A stretch of 5,563 nucleotides of DNA from Flavobacteriaceae bacterium (lineage in GTDB: Bacteria > Bacteroidota > Bacteroidia > Flavobacteriales > Flavobacteriaceae): NCBI GenBank assembly GCA_013214425.1, contig JABSPN010000230.1, positions 1-5,563 of the forward strand, written 5' to 3'. The notes below the pieces were generated by a model. It had not been told where the DNA came from. It ran no database searches and saw only the letters and a list, made by a program, of their open reading frames with translations. Shown piece by piece: positions 1 to 5,563 of this stretch. A program made the position numbers and the translations under genes. The first letter of the stretch is position 1; each line of letters opens with the position of its first letter.

Positions 1-1484
1 AGTAGTTGTATTGTCCCACCATTTTCAAAATATTTTAAGTATTTCTCTTTATTTTTAAAGTACATGGCGCGTTTAGAGCTCGAAATAAACCCTTCATTTT
101 TAATTCTGGCATGACCTTTTACCAGATCATCTTCTATGGTAAAGTGAATATCACTATTTCTGATTAATTTGTTTTTAGGAATAATATCTTGCCAATAGCT
201 TCCTTTTTTAAAGTCCATGACTCTACCGTAATGGTTGTAACACTTAAACGGGAGATCTCCAAACTTCTTGAATTTATTGCTGATGTCTAAAAGATGAGTT
301 TGCCCCTGGATAACTAAGTTAACAATCATATAATTAAACTCAGAAATTGAAGGATGTAGTTTGGTTACTTTTCCATTAGCTCGGGTAGAGAGTAACATGA
401 TCTTTGCATCGAATCCATAAGCTTTTAAAGTGTTTAACAAAATCATATTAAGTTCTGTAGAGGAACCGATCTTATCTTCAAGAGTTTTTTTAAGATCAAA
501 TGCTTTAAAGACATCGACTTTTTTGTTCCAAAGCAGAATGTTTTGCAGGTAATAATAAATCCTTTTCGCTTTGATTAAATTGTACTCTAAATCTTTTATT
601 TCTTGAGTGACAGCATCTTTAAAATTAGCCTTAGATTTCGCTTCCTTTCCGAGACTATAGTTAAATCTGAGGTCTTGATCAATATCGTTCCATTCTTTGG
701 TATAATGTTTTTTCCCGTTGATCCAATCAGTACTCAATAACTCAAACTCAAGCTGTGAGATATAATTTTCAGGAGATAACATAAAACTTTCCTCTTTAAA
801 GGCCGGAATATTTTTCATCGCATAAGTTTCAATAGCACAATCAGATTTTACTTTACCTTGATTAATGCAATTACTTTCTATTTCTGCGGTATGAGTTTCA
901 AAATCTAAATAGCCTAAGAGTTTTTTTCTATATTGAAATATAGCCGGAATTTTTGTGTCATACTGACTGTACAGCTTTGGGATGTAATCTTGGAAATTCC
1001 AATTTTTAAAATTGAAAACGAAGGGAGACTTTTTTGTGTAATGATACTCAATAATACTCCCTTTTTTGATATTTGGTAAGCTAAACTTTACCAGCTTGAT
1101 GTATTGGTTGGAGTCATCTATGTAAACGTGTTCTTTATCCAACGTGTGACTAACGATAGTATTGTTTTCTAAATTATAGGTTTTACCAGTTAGCTCAGAG
1201 AGGTTTTCAGTACCATTCTTAGTTTTCTGAAGTGTAATAGTGATATTGCCAACACGAAAAGCATTCTTGTTTAGAATTTTGATCCTAGCTTGATAATTAG
1301 TCACTAATTCAAAAGTAGTTAAGTTAATAAAACTAGATCCCTTTTCATAGATATAATAAGCACTAGCCTCTGCATCAATAGGGCAGGAAGTAGCGTTTAA
1401 ATCCTCATAAGTGACTTCAGGCGTATCAGTTTGAGTATACGCAATAAGGCACCCAAATAAAAAGGAAAGTAAAAAATATTTCAT
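1..1484 (-). CDS. DUF3857 / transglutaminase-like exported protein (3' end off window)
   Basis: This open frame of 494 codons has no internal stop and runs off the left edge, so the C-terminus is missing. It starts at ATG 1482-1484. Residues 1-18 look like a Sec signal peptide (MKYFLLSFLF then GCLIAYTQ, ending in the flavobacterial style), so the protein is probably exported to the periplasm or outer surface. Residues about 50-225 match the beta-rich DUF3857 pattern, including a segment around 136-149 with GSIIEYHYT. Residues about 290-420 match the transglutaminase-like core (STELNMILLNTLKAYGFDAKI, then LSTRANG, then FNYMIVNLVIQGQTHLLDIS). The usual Cys and His appear replaced by Ser342 and Tyr385, while Asp400 is kept, so crosslinking or protease activity is doubtful. 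The gene follows the exonuclease gene by 20 bp and is the last operon member visible. Family assignment is fairly sure from recalled relatives; the biological role is unknown. Confidence 0.85.
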   Translation of the reverse strand, partial: MKYFLLSFLFGCLIAYTQTDTPEVTYEDLNATSCPIDAEASAYYIYEKGSSFINLTTFELVTNYQARIKILNKNAFRVGNITITLQKTKNGTENLSELTGKTYNLENNTIVSHTLDKEHVYIDDSNQYIKLVKFSLPNIKKGSIIEYHYTKKSPFVFNFKNWNFQDYIPKLYSQYDTKIPAIFQYRKKLLGYLDFETHTAEIESNCINQGKVKSDCAIETYAMKNIPAFKEESFMLSPENYISQLEFELLSTDWINGKKHYTKEWNDIDQDLRFNYSLGKEAKSKANFKDAVTQEIKDLEYNLIKAKRIYYYLQNILLWNKKVDVFKAFDLKKTLEDKIGSSTELNMILLNTLKAYGFDAKIMLLSTRANGKVTKLHPSISEFNYMIVNLVIQGQTHLLDISNKFKKFGDLPFKCYNHYGRVMDFKKGSYWQDIIPKNKLIRNSDIHFTIEDDLVKGHARIKNEGFISSSKRAMYFKNKEKYLKYFENGGTIQL

Positions 1485-1504
1485 AGTGTTAGTAAACTAC
1501 TGTC

Positions 1505-2866
1505 TTATATTTCAATCACTTTCATCACTCGCTTTCTGCGTAAATAACTTTGAATGATGTGTTGAACATCTCTGTTATTTTGCATTGGAGTAATTAGTTT
1601 TCTTAGAATATCTAAGTTAGTAATTTGATGGTTAAGATCAAAGAAACCAAAGCCTTTGTAAACACCATTTTCAATAAGTATAGCACTTCTTTCGTCATGT
1701 TGCCTTCCTCGATCTACAATAATCAGATTATTGTTTTTATAGGAGTGATCTTCAATAAATTTTTGTGCTCTTTTGTTGTATACGTCAATGTTTTCCTCTG
1801 AATTGCAAGCGCCAGCACATTCTTTAATCCTGTATTGAAAGCAATGCGGGCTCGCATTATACAACCCATTAACACCTTGACACAACTGATATTTCTCAGA
1901 GATAGTTTCTAAGAAACGCTTCCCTTCCTTCATAGAGGCAAATGAAGTGATTGCTTTCTTTCTGAAATCGGTTTTATTGATTTCAAATGAGATATAACCT
2001 TCTTCAGTTTTCGTTTCATAAAGAGCAAATTGAAAGATGCTTCTGCGTTGTGCTCTATTGTAGATAGGTTTGTTAGTTTTAATCTCTTCACTCTCTTTTA
2101 AAAGCGCAATTAATTCACTACCGGTATCTTCATAGGTGACAGCAATAACTTCTCGTTGAATATTCTTCGCTTTTCTGGTACTGGCAGTGAAATGTTGTAA
2201 GACACGTTTCTTGATGTTTTTACTTTTTCCGATATAGACAATATCACCCCCTTCTTTATGCATATAATATACACCAGTAATAGAAGGTAGCTCTTCCACG
2301 ATATCTAACAGTTTTGGGGCTAATTTTCTTTTGACCTCAGTTTTAACACTATTAGTTATGATGGTCTTTTTGGCATCTTTAGACAGTAAGAGTTTGAATA
2401 ATTTTACTGTAGCCATGGCGTCACCATTGGCTCTATGACGATCACTAATCGGGATTCCTAATGAACGAACTAACTTTCCAAGGCTGTATTTATCCTGATC
2501 GGGAATTAGTTTTTTACTTAATTCAACTGTACACAGTGTATTGCGTTCGTAGTCGAAACCTAATCGACTGAATTCAGTTCTTAAAACTCTGTAATCGAAT
2601 TGTGCATTGTGCGCGACAACAATACAATCTTTAGTGATTTCAATAATACGTTTGGCAACTTCATAGAATTTAGGAGCATTGCGTAGCATTTTATTGTTGA
2701 TACCAGTTAGTTTGGTTACAAATTCCTGAATTGGCCTTTCAGGATTAACAAGACTGATAAATTGATCAACAATCTCATGACCATCAAATCTATAAATAGC
2801 AATCTCGGTAATTCCTTCCTCATTGAATTTACCTCCAGTGGTTTCTATGTCAAGTACAGCGTAAAT
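1505..2866 (-). CDS. DEDDh exonuclease fused to UvrC/Cho-like GIY-YIG nuclease
   Basis: Two nuclease domains lie in one chain of about 453 aa, numbered here from the proposed ATT start. Residues 1-165 are a DnaQ-like 3'-5' exonuclease: D6 and E8 in YAVLDIETTGG, D91 in VAHNAQFDYRVL, and H144 and D149 in HRANGDAMAT complete the DEDDh set. Residues about 195-275 are a GIY-YIG domain with GVYYM (198-202), VYIGK (210-214), R221 and E258 in LLKESEEIK, as in the UvrC N-terminal half. A cysteine quartet (C329, C342, C350, C354) follows. The UvrC C-terminal RNase H-like nuclease and helix-hairpin-helix parts are absent. The architecture resembles the known exonuclease plus UvrC-N proteins of actinobacteria and Bacteroidota, so a role in DNA damage excision is inferred. 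The first ATG (2687-2689) would give 394 aa and delete the D6/E8 motif; no ATG, GTG or TTG lies between it and the YggS stop, so the start is uncertain. Confidence 0.88.
   Translation of the reverse strand: MYAVLDIETTGGKFNEEGITEIAIYRFDGHEIVDQFISLVNPERPIQEFVTKLTGINNKMLRNAPKFYEVAKRIIEITKDCIVVAHNAQFDYRVLRTEFSRLGFDYERNTLCTVELSKKLIPDQDKYSLGKLVRSLGIPISDRHRANGDAMATVKLFKLLLSKDAKKTIITNSVKTEVKRKLAPKLLDIVEELPSITGVYYMHKEGGDIVYIGKSKNIKKRVLQHFTASTRKAKNIQREVIAVTYEDTGSELIALLKESEEIKTNKPIYNRAQRRSIFQFALYETKTEEGYISFEINKTDFRKKAITSFASMKEGKRFLETISEKYQLCQGVNGLYNASPHCFQYRIKECAGACNSEENIDVYNKRAQKFIEDHSYKNNNLIIVDRGRQHDERSAILIENGVYKGFGFFDLNHQITNLDILRKLITPMQNNRDVQHIIQSYLRRKRVMKVIEI
2864..2866 (-). other. Candidate ATT start codon of the exonuclease/GIY-YIG gene
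   Basis: Reading the minus strand after the YggS stop TAA (2873-2875), the codons are AAA CAC ATT TAC GCT GTA CTT GAC, giving K-H-I-Y-A-V-L-D. Related proteins, as recalled, begin at or just before the YAVLDIETTG stretch with Met directly in front, so ATT sits where ATG is expected. It leaves a 6 bp gap to YggS, in line with the other junctions. ATT is a rare but real bacterial initiator (infC is the classic case). A sequencing error or a genuine ATG-to-ATT mutation cannot be excluded. Confidence 0.5.
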
Positions 2867-2872
2867 GTGTTT

Positions 2873-3535
2873 TTATATATTGTAATTTCTTGCTCCGAAA
2901 ATACTACTTCCAATTCTAACCATGTTTGACCCTTCTGAAATAGCCAATTGATAATCTCCGCTCATTCCCATAGAAAGCACTTGTATTTCTGGATACCTTT
3001 GTTTCAAGTTAACAAAAATAGTGTTTAAATAATTAAATTCACGTCTTAACTGATTTTCATCAGATGTAAAGGTAGCCATTCCCATCAATCCGCAAATTTT
3101 CACATGTTTCATTGTTACGAATTCTTCAGAAGCTAAAAGAGCTCTAGCATCTTCGGCAGACATCCCTTGTTTACTGTCTTCTTCAGCGATTTTGATTTGC
3201 AGTAAACAGGAGATAACTCTATCGTGCTTTCGAGCTTGTTTATTGATCTCATTTAGCAATTTCAAGCTGTTTACTCCATGAATCAGGGAAACATATACGG
3301 CCATGTATTTCACCTTGTTTCGCTGAACACTACCAATCATATGCCATTCGATATCTTTTGGTAATTCTTCCCATTTACGGGTCATTTCCTGGATTTTGTT
3401 TTCCCCGAAAATGCGTTGTCCGGCATGGTAAGCTTCTAAAATATCGGCAGCAGGTTTTGTTTTTGAAACAGCGACAAGGGTAGCCTGATCACCAATATCG
3501 TTTTTTAAATTATCTAGGTTTTCTGTAATACTCAT
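2873..3535 (-). CDS. YggS/PLPBP family pyridoxal 5'-phosphate-binding protein
   Basis: This 220-residue protein has the single TIM-barrel domain of the YggS/PROSC family, which binds PLP without known catalysis and keeps free PLP and amino/keto acid pools balanced in the cytosol. The Schiff-base lysine is K25 in TLVAVSKTKPA. Further family marks are FGENKIQE (43-50), WHMIGSVQRNK (64-74), IHGVNSLKLL (85-94), LLQIKIAEEDSKQG (111-124), GLMGMAT (149-155), SMGMSGDYQLAI (188-199) and the phosphate-binding end RIGSSIFGAR (207-216). Length is normal for the family. The ATG overlaps the TGA of the upstream DUF2809 gene as ATGA, which points to translational coupling. Its TAA stop is in the same frame as the downstream exonuclease. 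Family membership is very secure; the position after IG, often His or Pro in relatives, is Ser69 here, which I regard as ordinary variation. Confidence 0.96.
   Translation of the reverse strand: MSITENLDNLKNDIGDQATLVAVSKTKPAADILEAYHAGQRIFGENKIQEMTRKWEELPKDIEWHMIGSVQRNKVKYMAVYVSLIHGVNSLKLLNEINKQARKHDRVISCLLQIKIAEEDSKQGMSAEDARALLASEEFVTMKHVKICGLMGMATFTSDENQLRREFNYLNTIFVNLKQRYPEIQVLSMGMSGDYQLAISEGSNMVRIGSSIFGARNYNI
3532..3535 (-). other. ATGA stop/start overlap between DUF2809 and YggS genes
   Basis: The minus-strand sequence ATGA contains the ATG of the YggS gene (3533-3535) and the TGA stop of the DUF2809 gene (3532-3534). No purine-rich Shine-Dalgarno sequence is evident just upstream, so re-initiation by the terminating ribosome is the likely way the YggS start is used. 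Confidence 0.85.
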
Positions 3536-3897
3536 TTAATTTTATGTCTAAAGAATATAAGTATACTACAACCAGCCCCATAAGCTACAATATCCCACCA
3601 ATCAAAGGTTTTTCCTAAAATAACAGTAACGATTTGATTGTCGATATGTAATCTTTCTGGGAGATTGAATAGTTGTAATACTTCAACAAGTATGCAAAAT
3701 AAAAATATATATTGAATAAGCCTTAGATTATTCGATTTGGGTATAAAGATTTTCAGGGAAAAGAATATTAGAATGGGAACTAATACATCACCAATAGTCT
3801 GTCTGATAAAACCAGTAACAAAAACAGCAATAAGGATTTCAATTGCGAGTAGTAATAGGAATAAAAGAAAATACTTTTTATTAAAACTAAAATTCAT
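3532..3897 (-). CDS. DUF2809 family small integral membrane protein
   Basis: The protein is 121 residues and strongly hydrophobic, with four likely membrane helices at about 9-28, 37-52, 60-76 and 101-117, so it sits in the inner membrane. Family marks are FIRQTIGDVLVPILIF (30-45), LVEVLQLFNL (70-79) with a membrane-embedded Glu72, and LGKTFDWWDIVAYGAG (94-109). These match the recalled DUF2809 pattern of a conserved Gly-Asp, a Glu-x-Leu-Gln and a TFDW motif. The conserved charged residues inside or beside helices hint at a transport, binding or enzymatic role, but no function is established and I do not propose one. The ATG at 3895-3897 lies inside the end of the DUF1015 gene (11 bp overlap), and its TGA overlaps the YggS start, so it is firmly embedded in the operon. 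Confidence 0.87.
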   Translation of the reverse strand: MNFSFNKKYFLLFLLLLAIEILIAVFVTGFIRQTIGDVLVPILIFFSLKIFIPKSNNLRLIQYIFLFCILVEVLQLFNLPERLHIDNQIVTVILGKTFDWWDIVAYGAGCSILIFFRHKIK

Positions 3898-5122
3898 AAA
3901 TCGTTAAACCACTTCTTAATTTGGGTTCAATATAAGTACTTTTCGGAGGCATTTTAAGGCCTTCATTGGCGATATTTTTCATTTCCTGAATATTAATCGG
4001 AACCATACCAAAAGCCATAACAAATTCCTCATTTTCCATCTTTTCTTTAAGGGCGATAGCGTCTTTAGTACCAGGAAAATAATCGATACGTTCGTTGTTC
4101 CTTAAATCGTCGATACCTAAAAGAGGCTTTAAAACAAGATTATACAGTATTTGTGCATCCAATTCATCAAGCGCATTTTTAAAATCGTATAATGATTTCC
4201 TCAAATACAGCGAATAGAACTCTCCATCTAAATACATGCTAAAATGATGTTTTTTAGAAGGTTTGTATTGCTGAACACCTCTGTTTTCTATTCTGAAGAC
4301 TTCATCTAACTGAAGTAAAAAATCTTCTTTGCTAATTCCGTTTAAGTCTTTGATTAATCTGTAAAACTCAAAAATTTTCAAGTTGCTTTCAGGAATTAAA
4401 AAACTCATACAGAAATTATAATCTTCCTCTCCAGTATGCTTGGCGTTTTCATTTTTATAATCTTCAGCTAAGCGATAAGAAGAAGCACTTCTATGGTGAC
4501 CGTCGGCGATGTACAACTCAGACATTTTAGCAAATTCTTCCTGAATCGTTTTTATTTTTTCTTCATCGTGAATGTACCACAAGTAATGCGAGACTTTATC
4601 GGTTGTAGAAAACTCATATTCTGGACGAATAGACATGATCTCTTTATAAAGATTCTCTAATGTATCGTTGTCTTGGTAGGTCAGTAAAACGGGTTCTGCA
4701 TTAAAACCAACAGTTTTTAAATATTCTTTAAAGAGGACTTCTTTATGTGCAATGGTGTCCTCATGTTTTTTGATGACATTGTTTTTGTAATCTTCTACAG
4801 AAGTAGCGCCAACAATCCCATAAAAAGTATGATCTCGAGTTACTTTTTTATACAAGTAAAATGCAGGTTGTGTCTCGGTAATAAAAAACTTTTCGTCTTT
4901 AAATTCATCATAGCGATTTCGAACCATTTTAAAGCGTTTCTCTCCTGAAATCTCTTGTTGGTATTTATACCCCGGATTTAAAATATGCAGGAAAGAGTAG
5001 GGGTTGTAGGCTAAACGAGCTTCCAACTCCTTTGAAGTATAGACATGGTAGGATCGCGATACAACTAAATTCGCTTTATCTCTTGTTGGTCTTACGGCTT
5101 TAAATGGTTTTACTATGGCCAT
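3887..5122 (-). CDS. DUF1015 family protein with DGHHR motif
   Basis: This is a complete, probably cytosolic protein of 411 residues with no signal peptide or membrane segment. It opens with the family start AIVKPFKAVRPTRDKANLV and ends with the family C-terminus MPPKSTYIEPKLRSGLTIY (391-409). Other marks are NPYSFLHILNPG (40-51), FYGIVGATSVEDY (100-112), HKEVLFKEYL (126-135) and IADGHHRSASSYRLA (205-219). The DGHHR at 207-211 resembles the phosphate/nucleotide-binding motif of the ParB/sulfiredoxin fold, which archaeal free-serine kinases also use; a small-molecule kinase role is only an inference. The family is often found near serine biosynthesis genes in my recollection, but none is in this window. 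The ATG follows the M23 peptidase stop after a single base, and the 3' end overlaps the DUF2809 gene by 11 bp. Family membership is secure, function is not. Confidence 0.93.
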   Translation of the reverse strand: MAIVKPFKAVRPTRDKANLVVSRSYHVYTSKELEARLAYNPYSFLHILNPGYKYQQEISGEKRFKMVRNRYDEFKDEKFFITETQPAFYLYKKVTRDHTFYGIVGATSVEDYKNNVIKKHEDTIAHKEVLFKEYLKTVGFNAEPVLLTYQDNDTLENLYKEIMSIRPEYEFSTTDKVSHYLWYIHDEEKIKTIQEEFAKMSELYIADGHHRSASSYRLAEDYKNENAKHTGEEDYNFCMSFLIPESNLKIFEFYRLIKDLNGISKEDFLLQLDEVFRIENRGVQQYKPSKKHHFSMYLDGEFYSLYLRKSLYDFKNALDELDAQILYNLVLKPLLGIDDLRNNERIDYFPGTKDAIALKEKMENEEFVMAFGMVPINIQEMKNIANEGLKMPPKSTYIEPKLRSGLTIYEF

Positions 5123-5123
5123 A

Positions 5124-5563
5124 TTAATTTCTATGCGCTTTAATAAATGCTGTTGGATCTAAATAACCAGTTGTGTCTTCGTCGTACCCAGCTCCGATAT
5201 CCAAATGTACTTCATTTCGAATTTCTAAATGCAAATGTGCTAAATAATATCCATTTAGATTGCCTATGGTTGCGATTTGCTGCCCCTTTTTTACAAAATC
5301 CCCCTGTTTTGTTAGGATTGTATCACAATGTGCATAAAGGGATTCATAGAGTTTATCCTCATATAAATGGACAACTCTCACGACATTTCCCCAACCTCCA
5401 AGATAATCTTTGACTTCAGACACATAACCGTTCCCGATTGAGTAGATGGTATCTCCTAAATCGGTATTGCCACCTCCAACTCCGTTCCAATCATCACCGA
5501 GATGATAATTCGCTCCAAACTTTTGTGCATTGTAATAACCTTTGCCATCGGGTTTCCCTACGG
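5124..5563 (-). CDS. M23 (LytM-type) zinc metallopeptidase, C-terminal part (5' end off window)
   Basis: An open frame of 145 whole codons enters from the right edge without a start codon and ends at TAA 5124-5126. Numbered within the fragment, it holds the complete LytM catalytic set: H20 and D24 in NYHLGDDWNG (zinc ligands), H78 in LYAHCD, and H109 and H111 in HLHLEI. It also has the family glycine-rich turn GGWGNVVRVVH (55-65) and the GDFVKKGQQIATIGNLNG stretch (87-104). Such enzymes usually cut peptide crosslinks of peptidoglycan in the periplasm; intact residues suggest it is active. Any signal peptide or N-terminal domain would lie beyond the window. A GTG at 5421-5423 is internal: starting there would remove H20 and D24. 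It is the first visible gene of the operon, with the DUF1015 start one base after its stop. Confidence 0.92.
   Translation of the reverse strand, partial: VGKPDGKGYYNAQKFGANYHLGDDWNGVGGGNTDLGDTIYSIGNGYVSEVKDYLGGWGNVVRVVHLYEDKLYESLYAHCDTILTKQGDFVKKGQQIATIGNLNGYYLAHLHLEIRNEVHLDIGAGYDEDTTGYLDPTAFIKAHRN

Noticed and set aside
1449..1451. Possible lipoprotein cysteine (C12, in LFGC) of the DUF3857 protein
   Set aside because: The phenylalanine at -2 is atypical for a lipobox and the hydrophobic stretch continues past the cysteine to AYTQ, which looks like an ordinary signal peptidase I site. It cannot be fully excluded.
1485..1504. Internal promoter before the DUF3857 gene
   Set aside because: The 20 bp gap and neighbouring bases show no convincing Bacteroidota-type TAnnTTTG -7 element with a spaced TTG upstream, so I list no promoter.
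2873..3535. Ser69 in the YggS IGSVQRNK motif as a defect
   Set aside because: This position varies among relatives (Pro in E. coli, His in others), and the PLP lysine and phosphate-binding residues are intact.
4745..4948. Plus-strand 67-codon open frame
   Set aside because: It lies fully inside the well-supported DUF1015 gene on the other strand and its product resembles no family; it is an antisense shadow.
5147..5413. Plus-strand 88-codon open frame
   Set aside because: It lies antisense to the M23 catalytic domain, whose motifs are unmistakable, and its own translation shows no recognisable feature.
5421..5423. GTG as the start of a short 99-residue M23 protein
   Set aside because: The same frame continues upstream to the window edge and carries the zinc ligands His and Asp, so this GTG is an internal valine.

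Overview
The window is AT-rich (roughly one third G+C by eye) and every supported gene lies on the minus strand, so transcription runs from the right edge towards the left edge. Protein types, tight packing, absence of Shine-Dalgarno-like sequences before the starts, and signature residues (for example the YggS and DUF3857/transglutaminase variants) all suggest a member of the Flavobacteriia (Bacteroidota). This is a judgement from recalled family patterns, not from a search.

Layout in transcription order: (1) the C-terminal part of an M23/LytM-type zinc metallopeptidase, cut by the right edge (5124-5563); (2) a full DUF1015 protein with a DGHHR motif (3887-5122); (3) a small four-helix DUF2809 membrane protein (3532-3897); (4) a YggS/PLPBP-type pyridoxal-phosphate-binding protein (2873-3535); (5) a DEDDh exonuclease fused to a UvrC-type GIY-YIG nuclease and a four-cysteine segment (1505-2866); (6) a secreted DUF3857/transglutaminase-like protein, cut by the left edge (1-1484). 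Spacings are 1 bp, -11 bp, -4 bp, about 6 bp and 20 bp, so all six are probably co-transcribed. I see no gene-free stretch long enough to hold a promoter or terminator. The operon's promoter must lie beyond the right edge and its terminator beyond the left edge.

The genes do not form an obvious single pathway: cell-wall hydrolysis, a DUF1015 protein of unproven function, PLP homeostasis, DNA repair and an exported protein of unknown role. This looks like a housekeeping cluster rather than a mobile or defence island. I find no RNA genes, repeats, CRISPR arrays, insertion sequences or attachment sites.

The most unusual point is the 5' end of the exonuclease gene. The coding frame clearly continues upstream of its first ATG (2687-2689) through the essential DxE metal-binding motif, up to the YggS stop codon. 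That extension contains no ATG, GTG or TTG. The best candidate start is an ATT codon (2864-2866), exactly where the initiator would be expected. The other points of interest are a UvrC-like cysteine quartet in the same protein and a degenerate catalytic triad in the transglutaminase-like protein.
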